A DNA stretch of 52,630 nucleotides from Eubacteriaceae bacterium (GCA_910575665.1 CAJTFB010000029.1:1-52630), one strand, 5' to 3'; shown: positions 7,138 through 15,720, numbered from the stretch's first letter. Numbers and translations are program-made. The notes: generated by a model from the sequence alone, not told the origin.

Positions 7138-9325
7138 CCCTGAATACATAGATTCTTTTTCCTATTCGCCATTCCGCAAACACTGCCCCGCATTCCATGG
7201 TATTTCGGATTTGCACGCCGGCATTTATGAGCTTCTTTACCGTCTCCGGGGACGGATGCCCATACCGGTTCTTCTTTCCCGCAGAAATCACCGCGTATCT
7301 TGGTGACACCATCACAAGAAATTCCTGGGAAGTAGAAGTTTTTGAGCCATGATGCCCCACTTTAAGAAGATCATAAGCGCCCTGCAGATCACCGACCGCC
7401 GTTTCACCCTCCTGTTCCAGATCTCCTGTCGTCAGAATCCTCAGATCCCGGTATGTAATGTCCAGTGTCAGGGAATAATCGTTCTCACTCTCCCAATCAT
7501 AATCTGGGGTTGGATGGACACTACGGATACAAAGCGCCCCATAGGACAGCATGTCCCCCCTTTTCATCCTATTTATTTTTATATTACATGACTGAAAACT
7601 GCGATATAACCTTTCATATCCATCATCTGTCTTTTGTATTTCTGGCATAATTATTTTCCCAATTCTTACATTCCACTCCTCTTGATTTGACGCCAGTTCC
7701 AGAATCCCATTCGTGTGGTCGGCATCGCTGTGAGTAATAAATGCAGCATCGACCTGGTTCCTTCCATAGTACTTGAGACATTTGGTTATTACATATTTTC
7801 CCACTTCCTTTTGAGAGGTGCTCCCGCCATCGATCAGATAAGTTTTCCCTCCACACATGATCACAGCACAATCCCCCTGCCCCACATCCAGCTGGATATA
7901 CAAAAAAGAAACACTGGGCGGAAAAAGCAAAAGGGTTCCAGCCAGCAACATGCCTGAGACAGCAATGATCCATTTTCTTTCCCATTTCACATACAAAAAG
8001 ATACCCCCCACAAGAATTACATAATATAACAGGATCAATTCCAGCGCCGGGCGTCCGGTCACGACACTGTGGCCCGGAAGTTCCTCCATTACCATACAAA
8101 CTATTTCATAAAATCTTAGGATATAATGAACCGTAGAAAGAAGAAAGCCCCCTGCTGCTTTCCAGAAAAACGAAATAATACAGCCGAACACACCCGCTCC
8201 CACCAGCAGGGAAAGCAGGGGGAGAACCACAAGATTTGCCAGAATGGCATAAGGTGATATTTCATAAAAAAACCAGAGCAACACCGGCAAAGTAACCAAA
8301 AATACAGAGACAGAAGATAACACAGCCTGTAAAATCTTTCCCCTCATCCCATATTTCTTAAAATAGGGACTGAGTTTTTCCATCACTGGAGAGAACAAAA
8401 CAATTCCAGCTATGGCCGTATAAGAAAGGATAAATCCACTCTGGAACAGCTGGAGCGGCTGCTGTAATAGCGTGATAATCCCGCTGAGCGCCATCGCCGA
8501 AAGCGCGTCATAACACCTTCCGGTATACCTGGCAAAAAGTCCACAGGCCATCATTAGCACAGCCCGTTCTGTCGCCACCGGAAAGCCCGTAAACTGCCCA
8601 TATATGAATAAAAAAACCACTGTAAACACCACTGCCTGTCTCATGGGAAGGCAGTAACTGCGCAGAAAAAAGAACAATCCTGCACCTAAGAGTGATACAT
8701 GAAGTCCCGAGATCGCCAGCAGATGACCAATGCCCGTCTTCTGGAACTGCTCTTTCCTGTCCGCTGGAAGATAGGATTTTTCTCCCAATATCATGGCGCC
8801 AAGCACACCGGCATCCCGCTCTTCCATCACCGCCAGAAGTTGTTCCATCGCCCGCTGACGCAATAGATACAAACCATGTTGAAGAGGATCCATGCGATCA
8901 TTGACAATCTCCAGTGAATCGGCAAAAATTTTTGCACTTATCCCCTGGCTTTTGTAATATAAATTTTCATCAAAACCGCCAGGATTTGAAACGGTTTCAA
9001 AAGTAGAATATGCTCCCTGAATATGGATTGTATTTCCGATTTTAGAATTTGAAAAAAGATGTTTATCAGAAAAATCATAGACTATACACCGATCTGTGTA
9101 AATCTCTCTGCCCGTATCCTTATTTTTCGCTTTTACATCCGATAGTACCAGCACGATTCCGGATGTCCCAATCCGTATCTCATCCACACGCCCCACGCAT
9201 TCCACCGGGATATCTTCCAACAGGGGCGTCTTTTCTCCGCCAAATATATGATACCAGATACCGACGAATAGTATCTGTAGTAAAAAAACAGCAAACAATG
9301 GTCTGCCAAACATGATTCTCCTCAC
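7130..9325 (-). CDS. comEC: ComEC/Rec2 DNA-uptake channel
   Basis: The inner-membrane channel that carries single-stranded DNA into the cell during natural transformation. The 731 residues include an N-terminal extracytoplasmic DUF4131/OB-like region, a central multi-helix competence domain (LLAISGLHVSLLGAGLFFF is the classic GLHxS block), and a C-terminal metallo-beta-lactamase-like domain with LDVGQGDCAVI, THSDADHTNG and VGHHGSKTS. The nuclease-like motifs are intact. The GTG at 9325 overlaps the preceding gene by 4 bases and has GGAGG 8 bases upstream; an ATG at 9313 is the alternative. It is the last gene of the comEA operon. Whether the organism is competent is not shown. Confidence 0.93.
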   Translation of the reverse strand: MRRIMFGRPLFAVFLLQILFVGIWYHIFGGEKTPLLEDIPVECVGRVDEIRIGTSGIVLVLSDVKAKNKDTGREIYTDRCIVYDFSDKHLFSNSKIGNTIHIQGAYSTFETVSNPGGFDENLYYKSQGISAKIFADSLEIVNDRMDPLQHGLYLLRQRAMEQLLAVMEERDAGVLGAMILGEKSYLPADRKEQFQKTGIGHLLAISGLHVSLLGAGLFFFLRSYCLPMRQAVVFTVVFLFIYGQFTGFPVATERAVLMMACGLFARYTGRCYDALSAMALSGIITLLQQPLQLFQSGFILSYTAIAGIVLFSPVMEKLSPYFKKYGMRGKILQAVLSSVSVFLVTLPVLLWFFYEISPYAILANLVVLPLLSLLVGAGVFGCIISFFWKAAGGFLLSTVHYILRFYEIVCMVMEELPGHSVVTGRPALELILLYYVILVGGIFLYVKWERKWIIAVSGMLLAGTLLLFPPSVSFLYIQLDVGQGDCAVIMCGGKTYLIDGGSTSQKEVGKYVITKCLKYYGRNQVDAAFITHSDADHTNGILELASNQEEWNVRIGKIIMPEIQKTDDGYERLYRSFQSCNIKINRMKRGDMLSYGALCIRSVHPTPDYDWESENDYSLTLDITYRDLRILTTGDLEQEGETAVGDLQGAYDLLKVGHHGSKTSTSQEFLVMVSPRYAVISAGKKNRYGHPSPETVKKLINAGVQIRNTMECGAVFAEWRIGKRIYVFREN

Positions 9326-10227
9326 CCCTTACTGCCTCCACTTACCAGATCCAGATTCCGCTCAAAAGGAATATTAAATTTTTTCGTGTCCCCATAGGTC
9401 TCCTTTTGTTCTCCGTCTATGGTAAACTGTACCTTATTAACATCCGAAAGCTCACACAGCGTATTGACAATACTATAGATCACGATCTCACTATTTACTT
9501 CCGTCTGGATATTTTGAAACTCCCTGCTAAAGTCCACGTAACACACATTATCCCGGATCGTCAATGAATTTAGTGTAGTTCCATTAGGTATCGTCTGCTT
9601 GAGATCTGAAGTATTTACGTCCTTCAATTCCTCCGGTCCATCCAAAAGCTGCTGGATCAAAAGCCTTGCTAACGGCACCGTCATATCATGGGTAAGTTTG
9701 GAATTGACTTCTTTCATCCCCTTTCCAGATTTATCTGAAAAATATAGTGTCACATATTTATCCTGAGTATCGCCGTCCCCCCCAATAGAGTCCAGAAAAG
9801 AAAGAGAACTCATGACTCCCACCGGCTCACCGTCGATCAGAAGGGAAATATCCTCCACAAAAAACTCCACATATTCTACTCCCTTCACCTGACACAACGT
9901 CTTTACAATGGCAGCCCGCTGAAGCACCTCTTCTATACCATGCAAATTTTTGTAAGCAGTTGAAAAATAAAGAGACAACTGTTTTTCCTTGATCTGAAAA
10001 TCTCGGATATCCACGTTCTTATATTTTTCCAACAGCTCCTTAACAACACCCACTGTATCCTCAAACTCCGCCTGGACCTCGTATAATGTTTTCCTTAGTC
10101 CACTTCCATCTTCTTCCACTTGATATAAAACAAATTTTCCCTCTTGTACATCTGGCTGATCTTTCCCGCAGCTGCAAAGAAAAAAACTGATCAATAGAAT
10201 ACCCAGAATATATCTCACAAATCTCAT
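9322..10227 (-). CDS. GerMN-domain lipoprotein
   Basis: A 301-residue secreted lipoprotein. The N-terminus MRFVRYILGILLISFFLCSC has a hydrophobic signal ending in a lipobox (FFLC) with the lipidation cysteine about 19 residues in. Two GerMN-type repeats follow: one around the GVVKELLEKYKNVDIRDF and LSLYFSTAYKNL segments, the second around ARLLIQQLLDGPEEL and NVCYVDFSREF. GerMN domains occur in the spore protein GerM and in LpqB, the lipoprotein partner of the MtrAB two-component system. The position directly after a histidine kinase and before comEC suggests it modulates the sensor from outside the membrane. ATG 10227 is chosen because AGGGAT precedes it; ATG 10239 is closer to a GGGAGG and is possible. 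Confidence 0.82.
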   Translation of the reverse strand: MRFVRYILGILLISFFLCSCGKDQPDVQEGKFVLYQVEEDGSGLRKTLYEVQAEFEDTVGVVKELLEKYKNVDIRDFQIKEKQLSLYFSTAYKNLHGIEEVLQRAAIVKTLCQVKGVEYVEFFVEDISLLIDGEPVGVMSSLSFLDSIGGDGDTQDKYVTLYFSDKSGKGMKEVNSKLTHDMTVPLARLLIQQLLDGPEELKDVNTSDLKQTIPNGTTLNSLTIRDNVCYVDFSREFQNIQTEVNSEIVIYSIVNTLCELSDVNKVQFTIDGEQKETYGDTKKFNIPFERNLDLVSGGSKG

Positions 10228-10259
10228 GCTATCCCTCATTTCCTCCCTTTCTTGCCGGA

Positions 10260-11660
10260 TCAGGCCTGATAGATCAGTGGAATACGAATGGCAAAGGTCG
10301 TTCCTTGTTTTTCCACACTATGCACCTTGATGGAGCCACGGTGCAAAAGTACCGCATTTCTCGTAATGGCAAGACCGAGGCCGTTTCCTCCCGTCTCCCT
10401 AGAGCGCGCCTTATCCACCCGGTAAAAACGCTCAAAAATATGATCCTGCAATTCTTCCGGTATTCCCACACCAGAATCCGATACCCTCACATAGAAAAAC
10501 TTATGATCGGCATTCAGTGTCACTTTAACCCAGCCATTGTCAAAATTATATTTCACGGCATTTTCTATAATATTAGAAATCGCCATACCCAACTTCACAC
10601 TGTCAATCTGCGCCGAAACAGGACGCACACTTTCAAATATGATCTCGATATTTCGCTGGGTGGCAATAGGATTGATTCCTTTGAGAATTCCCTCTAAAAA
10701 TTCATTGATATTAACCTCTTCAATGTTGATTTGAACAGCCGACTTGTCCAGTTTCACAAGAGATAACAGGTCGTTTACAATCTTATTCATTCTCTCCAGT
10801 TCCTGGTTGATATCCACCATGAATTCCTTGTAGAGCTCCACCGGAACCTCTTCCTGCATGGTCAGTGACTCTGCCAGGACCTTGATAGAAGTGATCGGCG
10901 TCTTGAGCTCATGGGATACGTTTGATACAAACTCCTGTCTGGAATCCTCCATGCTCTGAACAGCAGTCAGCATAAAATTCACCGCATCGGAGATATTTGC
11001 CACCTCTAAATTGTCCTGTACCTCCATCTTCTCACTGAAATCCCCGGAACCGATGTGCCGGATGGAATCCACAACCTTTTTCATCGGCTTTACCAGCTTT
11101 CCGGACAAGATCCAGGATACAACAATAATGATAACAGCAAACAAAAGAATGACAGAGAATGTAACAGTACGAATATTATCATACAGCGCATTGATGGACT
11201 GAAAGGAAAAATTCATCACCACCACGCCATTCACCGTCATTTCATCGGTTCCCATAATAGGAACAAAAATTTCAACATTATCGATGTACTGATTGACTAC
11301 TTTGACGGCGTCCTTTCGAAAACATTTTATCACTTCCGGAAGCACAACGATTTCTCCCTCTTCCAATCCGTAGGTATCACGAATTACCTTTAGCTTTGAA
11401 TCCACGATCAGAATCCTTCCATCGTACATATCAGATACCTGGGAAAGCTCCGCATTTACCTCGTTTTTCCGATCACTTGTTAGATAACCAGAGCTGACAA
11501 TGAGATTTGAAATCACACTTCCTCTGACCTGGATCTCTGATACCCTCTGGCTAATATTTCTCGCGCGGTAAGTATTCAGGAATATCAGGGAAAATATAAT
11601 AAGCGGCACAACGCCGATAAGGATAAGCACACCCATACTTTGGATGTGCAGACTCTTCAC
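10260..11660 (-). CDS. Sensor histidine kinase (HAMP-HisKA-HATPase)
   Basis: A membrane sensor kinase of about 466 residues that would phosphorylate the response regulator encoded just before it. It has one membrane helix near residues 9-29 and a second near 166-186. They flank an extracytoplasmic domain of about 135 residues, which is followed by a HAMP linker. The phospho-acceptor is His250 in SNVSHELKTPITS. The ATP-binding domain has the N box around Asn367 (NIIENAVKYN), the DSGVGIP G1 box and the GGNGLGL G2 box. The layout resembles WalK/PhoR-type kinases. The reading frame is open to 11732 but that start lies inside the regulator gene without a ribosome site. GTG 11660 or ATG 11636 are likelier. 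Confidence 0.88.
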   Translation of the reverse strand: MKSLHIQSMGVLILIGVVPLIIFSLIFLNTYRARNISQRVSEIQVRGSVISNLIVSSGYLTSDRKNEVNAELSQVSDMYDGRILIVDSKLKVIRDTYGLEEGEIVVLPEVIKCFRKDAVKVVNQYIDNVEIFVPIMGTDEMTVNGVVVMNFSFQSINALYDNIRTVTFSVILLFAVIIIVVSWILSGKLVKPMKKVVDSIRHIGSGDFSEKMEVQDNLEVANISDAVNFMLTAVQSMEDSRQEFVSNVSHELKTPITSIKVLAESLTMQEEVPVELYKEFMVDINQELERMNKIVNDLLSLVKLDKSAVQINIEEVNINEFLEGILKGINPIATQRNIEIIFESVRPVSAQIDSVKLGMAISNIIENAVKYNFDNGWVKVTLNADHKFFYVRVSDSGVGIPEELQDHIFERFYRVDKARSRETGGNGLGLAITRNAVLLHRGSIKVHSVEKQGTTFAIRIPLIYQA

Positions 11661-11676
11661 TACATTCAGTTTGTCT

Positions 11677-12369
11677 CTAAGCTTGGAAATAATAGCCAAC
11701 ACCCCATTTTGTATGTATATATTTCGGATCACTTGGCGTTGATTCGATCTTCTCTCTCAAACGGCGCACATGGACATCCACGGTACGGACATCCCCTAGA
11801 TACTCATATCCCCAAACATCATTTAGCAGTTTCTCCCGGCTGTAGACCTTATTGGGATTGTGAATAAGAAGCTCCAACAGATCAAATTCTTTGACCGTAA
11901 GATTCACCTCTTTGTTTTCAATAAACACACGACGGCTGTCCACATCAACTTTCATGCTTCCAAAGGTATGAATGGAAGAATTCTCCACGGATTTCTCCTC
12001 TTTTTTGCTGCTTCTTCGCATGATCGCCTTAATCCTTGCCTTTACTTCCAGAATATTAAAGGGCTTGGTAATATAATCATCCGCACCATATTCCAGTCCC
12101 AGAATCTTATCCATATCATCTCCCTTTGCCGTCAGCATGATGATTGGCACATCCGAGTATTCCCGAATCTGCTGGCACACCTCAAATCCTGTAAATTTAG
12201 GCAGCATAACATCAAGAAGTATCACATCATACTTCTTTTCCGCTGCTGCATTTAACGCCTCTTCTCCATCGTAGGCACAATCGACTTCCATTCCATCCTG
12301 CTCCAGACTAAACCGCAGTCCTTTCACGATCAGCTTCTCATCATCCACTACCAGAACTCTCTTCGCCAT
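11677..12369 (-). CDS. OmpR/PhoB-family response regulator
   Basis: A 230-residue transcription regulator. The receiver domain has the acidic pair Asp9-Asp10 (VLVVDDEK), phospho-acceptor Asp53 in VILLDVMLPKF, and the conserved Thr and Lys (IIMLTAKGDD). The C-terminal winged helix carries VNLTVKEFDLLELLIHNP and VDVHVRRLREKIE. It pairs with the histidine kinase immediately downstream, and the two are co-transcribed with comEA upstream (62-base gap). ATG 12369 is chosen because MAKRVLVVDDE is the usual beginning and AGGAAG precedes it. Targets are unknown; embedding in the com operon suggests feedback on envelope or competence genes. Confidence 0.92.
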   Translation of the reverse strand: MAKRVLVVDDEKLIVKGLRFSLEQDGMEVDCAYDGEEALNAAAEKKYDVILLDVMLPKFTGFEVCQQIREYSDVPIIMLTAKGDDMDKILGLEYGADDYITKPFNILEVKARIKAIMRRSSKKEEKSVENSSIHTFGSMKVDVDSRRVFIENKEVNLTVKEFDLLELLIHNPNKVYSREKLLNDVWGYEYLGDVRTVDVHVRRLREKIESTPSDPKYIHTKWGVGYYFQA

Positions 12370-12431
12370 TTCCCTATTCTTCCTTTCAAACAATACCTTT
12401 CGCACTTCCCTTGCGGTGCGTATTTCATTCC

Positions 12432-13040
12432 TTACGATACTCTGATCTGACTTTTGATCTTATCAAATACACCATTTTTAATCCCTGTTATATTCATAAT
12501 ATCTTCAATCTTTTTAAACTTGCCATGCTCTTCCCGGTAAGCAATGATGGCCATCGCCTTGGATTCCCCGATTCCGGCAAGAGTCATAAGCTGTTCCTTG
12601 GTAGCAGTATTTATATCGATCAGACCGGATTTCTCCTGTTCCGGCTGTTCCTGCCCCAGCGGATTCCCTCCAGAAGTTTTCGTATCTCCCCTGTTCTTGA
12701 TCACGATCTGGGTACCGTCCTCCACGAGTTCCGCCTGATTGATCCCCGATGTGGCAGCATTTTTCTTAAATCCCCCTGCTTTTTCCACCACCTCGATCAC
12801 TCTTGGCTTCTTCTCAAAAATGTAGACGCCCGGTTTTTTCACTGCTCCAGTTATATGCACATATATCTTTCCTTTCGACAGATCTACGTTTTCCTCTTCT
12901 CCAAAATCCGTCTCATTGCTAAAGATATCAGTTTCTTCCCTGCTGCCTTGATTCTCCTTCTGCCCAGTAAAAAACCATAAGACACCAAAAAGAACAACCG
13001 CCGCAGCCGCTATTATATATTTGATCTGATTTTCTTTCAT
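12432..13040 (-). CDS. comEA: ComEA DNA-binding competence protein
   Basis: A membrane-anchored receptor that binds incoming double-stranded DNA outside the membrane and delivers it to ComEC. The 202 residues comprise an N-terminal anchor (YIIAAAAVVLFGVLWFF, about residues 7-23), an SLBB-type domain (IYVHITGAVKKPGVYIF), an acidic and polar linker, and a C-terminal pair of helix-hairpin-helix motifs (LIDINTATKEQLMTLAGIG and IEDIMNITGIKNGVF). This is the full Firmicute ComEA plan. ATG 13040 has GAGAGG upstream. It is the first gene of the operon, with a strong promoter at 13092-13120. The comEB deaminase that usually follows is absent. Confidence 0.92.
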   Translation of the reverse strand: MKENQIKYIIAAAAVVLFGVLWFFTGQKENQGSREETDIFSNETDFGEEENVDLSKGKIYVHITGAVKKPGVYIFEKKPRVIEVVEKAGGFKKNAATSGINQAELVEDGTQIVIKNRGDTKTSGGNPLGQEQPEQEKSGLIDINTATKEQLMTLAGIGESKAMAIIAYREEHGKFKKIEDIMNITGIKNGVFDKIKSQIRVS

Positions 13041-13091
13041 TGTCCTCTCCCGACTTGATCTCATGGGATAAAGACCAGAGTGCATACTCTA

Positions 13092-13120
13092 ATTGTATCA
13101 ATGAAACATATTTTTGACAA
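13092..13120 (-). promoter_or_regulatory. Sigma-70/sigma-A promoter of the comEA operon
   Basis: On the minus strand TTGTCA (13115-13120) and TACAAT (13092-13097) are 17 bp apart. Transcription would begin about 45 bases before the comEA start and could read through comEA, the two-component system, the GerMN gene and comEC. Confidence 0.75.
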
Positions 13121-13148
13121 CCACAAAATAAGATTTTTCATATAAAGT

Positions 13149-13207
13149 CCATCCAGCGGCTATAAGCCATGCATGTTTACATGCAGTGGGTTATAGACAT
13201 TGGATGG
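13149..13207. other. Long imperfect hairpin in intergenic DNA
   Basis: CCATCCA pairs with TGGATGG, CTATAA with TTATAG, and CATGCATG-type arms close around a TTTA loop, giving one 59-base stem-loop. It lies between the end of the DMT transporter gene and the comEA promoter. Without a T-run it is not a classical terminator; a small RNA or dispersed repeat is possible. Confidence 0.5.
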
Positions 13208-13272
13208 GCTAACCGAATGAGTATGGAGAGCGACAGCTCGCAATACGAATTCGGGGAGCTAGCGGCGAGTCC

Positions 13273-13728
13273 CTATTTCCACTTAAAGGTAATAATCCCT
13301 GCTATGATCGCTGCCAACCCAATCACCTTTCTCCACTCAAAGGGCTGTTTTTCCACACCAAATAGTCCCATCAGCTCGATGATATATGCCACAACAATCT
13401 GTGCTGTTACGATAAACACCACCGCTCTCGCCGGACCACACTGGTTCATCGCCTGTATGACTGTATACGTAATAAAGGCACCGATGGCGCCACCAAGAAG
13501 CATGTATTTTGGGTGTACCCCCCACAAACTGCTGATGGTTCCGTCCCTTCCTGTTACCAGCCAGGCTGCCATACAAACAACAAAAGCAGAAATCTGAACA
13601 AAGGCTGCTGCCAGCCAGATACTGCTTTGTTTTGTCACCTCAGAATTAAACACCCCCTGTACACTCATCAATGCACCGGAGATCAGTCCAATCACAATAC
13701 CCCACATAGAAAATTGCCGTCCTTTCAT
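13273..13728 (-). CDS. DMT-superfamily small transporter (DUF606/YdcZ type)
   Basis: An integral membrane protein of 151 residues with about five hydrophobic helices, for example WGIVIGLISGALMSVQGVFN at the start and VIGLAAIIAGIITF at the end. It matches the DUF606/YdcZ branch of the drug/metabolite transporter superfamily, whose members often work in pairs; only one copy is present. Substrate unknown. No strong ribosome site precedes the first ATG (13728); the ATG at 13707 (MWGIVIG) is an alternative. It is flanked by structured non-coding DNA on both sides, so it is probably monocistronic. Confidence 0.78.
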   Translation of the reverse strand: MKGRQFSMWGIVIGLISGALMSVQGVFNSEVTKQSSIWLAAAFVQISAFVVCMAAWLVTGRDGTISSLWGVHPKYMLLGGAIGAFITYTVIQAMNQCGPARAVVFIVTAQIVVAYIIELMGLFGVEKQPFEWRKVIGLAAIIAGIITFKWK

Positions 13729-13818
13729 AAATCTAATGTCAGGGGCAAAAGACAGTCTGCTCCCAACTATTATCTTCTATTATGGGCATATTGAGAAAAA
13801 ATATTCAATTTATACTTA

Positions 13819-13838
13819 GCTCAATAGCACCATTGAGC
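13819..13838. other. Short perfect hairpin in intergenic DNA
   Basis: GCTCAAT pairs with ATTGAGC around a 6-base loop, and a GAGCTAGCTC palindrome overlaps its right arm. It lies between the DUF2164 gene and the DMT gene. No T-run is adjacent. Confidence 0.45.
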
Positions 13839-13886
13839 TAGCTCGGTGGCACGAATTAAAACAGGGTTTCAAACTGCACCACAGTG

Positions 13887-14186
13887 TCACTTATAGAGGG
13901 CATAATAATCACTCTCCAGATTTTCTACATTTCGTGTAAGCCACAGTTTCACATCATCCAGAGCCTTATTGTAAATTCTCTCTCCCAGCATTTCGATAAA
14001 AAAATCAAGGATCATCTCCGAACCTATGATTCCCAGATCCTCGTCTCTTTCCTCTTTAAAAAAATAAATAATATCCTCCTGCATTTTTTTCTTTTCTTCT
14101 GGAGAAATACTGAGGATATTTCTCTGTCCTTCGTTTCTCATATTTATAACCTCATCAATCTTATTTTGTAATTTCCATCTTTTCAA
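13887..14186 (-). CDS. DUF2164-family protein
   Basis: A 99-residue soluble protein. It fits the DUF2164 pattern: ISPEEKKKMQEDIIYFFKEERDEDLGIIGSEMILDFF followed by IYNKALDDVKLWL and an ending in LESDYYALYK (these blocks span about residues 27-99). Function is unknown; homologues are small cytoplasmic proteins in many bacteria. The N-terminus may be shorter, because conserved sequence begins near residue 25. It follows a 66-residue hypothetical gene by 9 bases, so the two are probably translated from one message. Confidence 0.7.
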   Translation of the reverse strand: MKRWKLQNKIDEVINMRNEGQRNILSISPEEKKKMQEDIIYFFKEERDEDLGIIGSEMILDFFIEMLGERIYNKALDDVKLWLTRNVENLESDYYALYK

Positions 14187-14195
14187 TGCTTCTGC

Positions 14196-14396
14196 TTATA
14201 GATTATTATACAACTCCCCTTTTAACAAAACATCCAGTATACATTCGTATCCACTAAAATTATCATACTTCTCTAATCTTGCCTCCTGAAGTTCTTTCCT
14301 GTAATCAAAATCCTCTGGCAGTCCTTTTTCCATATTTAAAATATACATAAGGGCCTCTTTAGCTTTTTGCCTCTTTTTCTCCTTATCTTCTGACAT
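14196..14396 (-). CDS. Hypothetical small charged protein
   Basis: A 66-residue protein I do not recognise. The first half is highly charged and probably helical (MSEDKEKKRQKAKEALMYIL), and the second half contains LEKYDNFSGYECILDVLLKG. There is no signal peptide or membrane segment. It lies 9 bases upstream of the DUF2164 gene, which supports a shared transcript and possibly a shared job. A weak purine-rich site precedes the ATG. A two-gene toxin-antitoxin pair is conceivable from size and spacing, but nothing in the sequences identifies it as one. Confidence 0.55.
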   Translation of the reverse strand: MSEDKEKKRQKAKEALMYILNMEKGLPEDFDYRKELQEARLEKYDNFSGYECILDVLLKGELYNNL

Positions 14397-14430
14397 AGTC
14401 TCCAGTCACCGTTTCGTCCCTATTTTCCCC

Positions 14431-15060
14431 CTACAATTCATTCAGATATTTTTGCAATTTATCTGCATATTTTCCGATATGTATGCCATCTACAAAAGAA
14501 TGGTGAGCCTGAACAGACAGAGGCATAAATAAGCGTCCATCCTTTTCGTAATATTTTCCCCAGTCAAATAATGGTGTTGCATTATCCTTCTTGCCAGAAT
14601 TCGTATGGGAAATATGGGTATACGTCACCCATGGCATAGGAGAACATTGAAATACATCATTACCAAGCGGTCCAGTAAAATATTCTTTCTGCCCTTCTAT
14701 GGTTTGTGCTGCCAATTCCACATATTCTTTCATCGTGTCCTGCATTGGAACATTAACTACCTTAAATAATTCTGTGTCTTTGTTCAAATACGTAAAGGCA
14801 GTATCAATTTTATCAAACAAAACGATATTTCCATCTAAAAAACGATAGCGGAATGCTTCTATCTCATTTGCACATTTACATACCGCATAGACAAATGCAA
14901 GTGTAAAGGAACAATTTTGTTCTCTGATTTTTTTCAGGAAATTCGTGACATCCACATCAAAAGTTACGCAAAAAGCAGGTTCAACACTGTTTCTAAAAAT
15001 CATACAATGCATCGCTCTTTCCCACGTTTTTTCATCTACAACCTTATATGTATTTACCAT
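14431..15060 (-). CDS. Chloramphenicol acetyltransferase-like protein
   Basis: An acetyl-CoA-dependent O-acetyltransferase of the type A CAT family, 209 residues, the usual monomer length for a trimeric enzyme. The active-site motif is HHSFVDGIH near the C-terminus, with catalytic His187 and structural Asp191, matching the HHAVCDGFH pattern of characterised CATs. Also visible are a FLKKIREQNCSFTLAFVYAV block and the PMPWVTYTHI strand. Many genomic CAT-like proteins do not give chloramphenicol resistance, and divergence at several positions makes the true substrate uncertain. It has GGAGGG before ATG 15060 and follows the reductase gene by 65 bases. Confidence 0.85.
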   Translation of the reverse strand: MVNTYKVVDEKTWERAMHCMIFRNSVEPAFCVTFDVDVTNFLKKIREQNCSFTLAFVYAVCKCANEIEAFRYRFLDGNIVLFDKIDTAFTYLNKDTELFKVVNVPMQDTMKEYVELAAQTIEGQKEYFTGPLGNDVFQCSPMPWVTYTHISHTNSGKKDNATPLFDWGKYYEKDGRLFMPLSVQAHHSFVDGIHIGKYADKLQKYLNEL

Positions 15061-15125
15061 GGAATCATCCCTCCAATTCTTTACTTTCCAGGTTCTTACT
15101 CATTTTATCATAATTGCAGCAGTTC

Positions 15126-15686
15126 TCAGTGCAAACAGGGAGCTTTATCATTCATCGAACTTCCCAGATTATATGCTTCTTCTAACGCTTTCGTCTCCTT
15201 AATGTCTCCCATTTCTTTAACTCCTCTTACAAGAACCATTCCAGCATCTTCCAAATCGAAGAAATTAAGTACAAGCTGATATTGCAGCTTGATTGCATCA
15301 AACAATTCTGGTAATGTTGCTGCTCCCACCAGCAGCAATGCCAGTTTTTTCACCCTAAATTCATTTCTCATCGGTGTATGCAATCTATCAATTATTGCTT
15401 TTAATTCTGCACTAATCCCATAAAAATAGACCGGCGATGCGATGACTACCACATCCGCAACTTTCAGCTTTTTATAAATTTGTGCCATATCGTCTTCCTG
15501 AAAACATTGATTTCCTTCCCTCGTAAAACAAGAATTACAACCAATACAGGGATTCACTTTGTAATCAAAAACGGAAACGATCTCTACTGTATTATTTTTA
15601 CTCGCTCCCTCTGCAAATGCCTGCGCAAGCAAATCTGTATTTCCACCTTTCCGCATACTGCCGACTAAAATAACGATTCTACTCAT
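15126..15686 (-). CDS. Flavodoxin-fold NAD(P)H-dependent FMN reductase
   Basis: A cytoplasmic flavoprotein of 186 residues. The FMN phosphate loop is GSMRKGGNTDLL (about residues 8-19), with SPVYFYGISAELKAIIDR (about residues 84-101) forming the isoalloxazine-binding region. A cysteine cluster, CIGCNSCFTREGNQC, lies between them. This CxxCxxC-type insert is common in iron-sulfur flavoproteins and related clostridial quinone or FMN reductases. ATG 15686 is preferred because GGGGGG lies about 10 bases upstream; the upstream ATG at 15695 has the site too close. Probable role: electron transfer or reductive detoxification of small molecules. Confidence 0.82.
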   Translation of the reverse strand: MSRIVILVGSMRKGGNTDLLAQAFAEGASKNNTVEIVSVFDYKVNPCIGCNSCFTREGNQCFQEDDMAQIYKKLKVADVVVIASPVYFYGISAELKAIIDRLHTPMRNEFRVKKLALLLVGAATLPELFDAIKLQYQLVLNFFDLEDAGMVLVRGVKEMGDIKETKALEEAYNLGSSMNDKAPCLH

Positions 15687-15720
15687 TTCTATCATCCCCC
15701 CTGGTTTGGGTTCAAAATAC

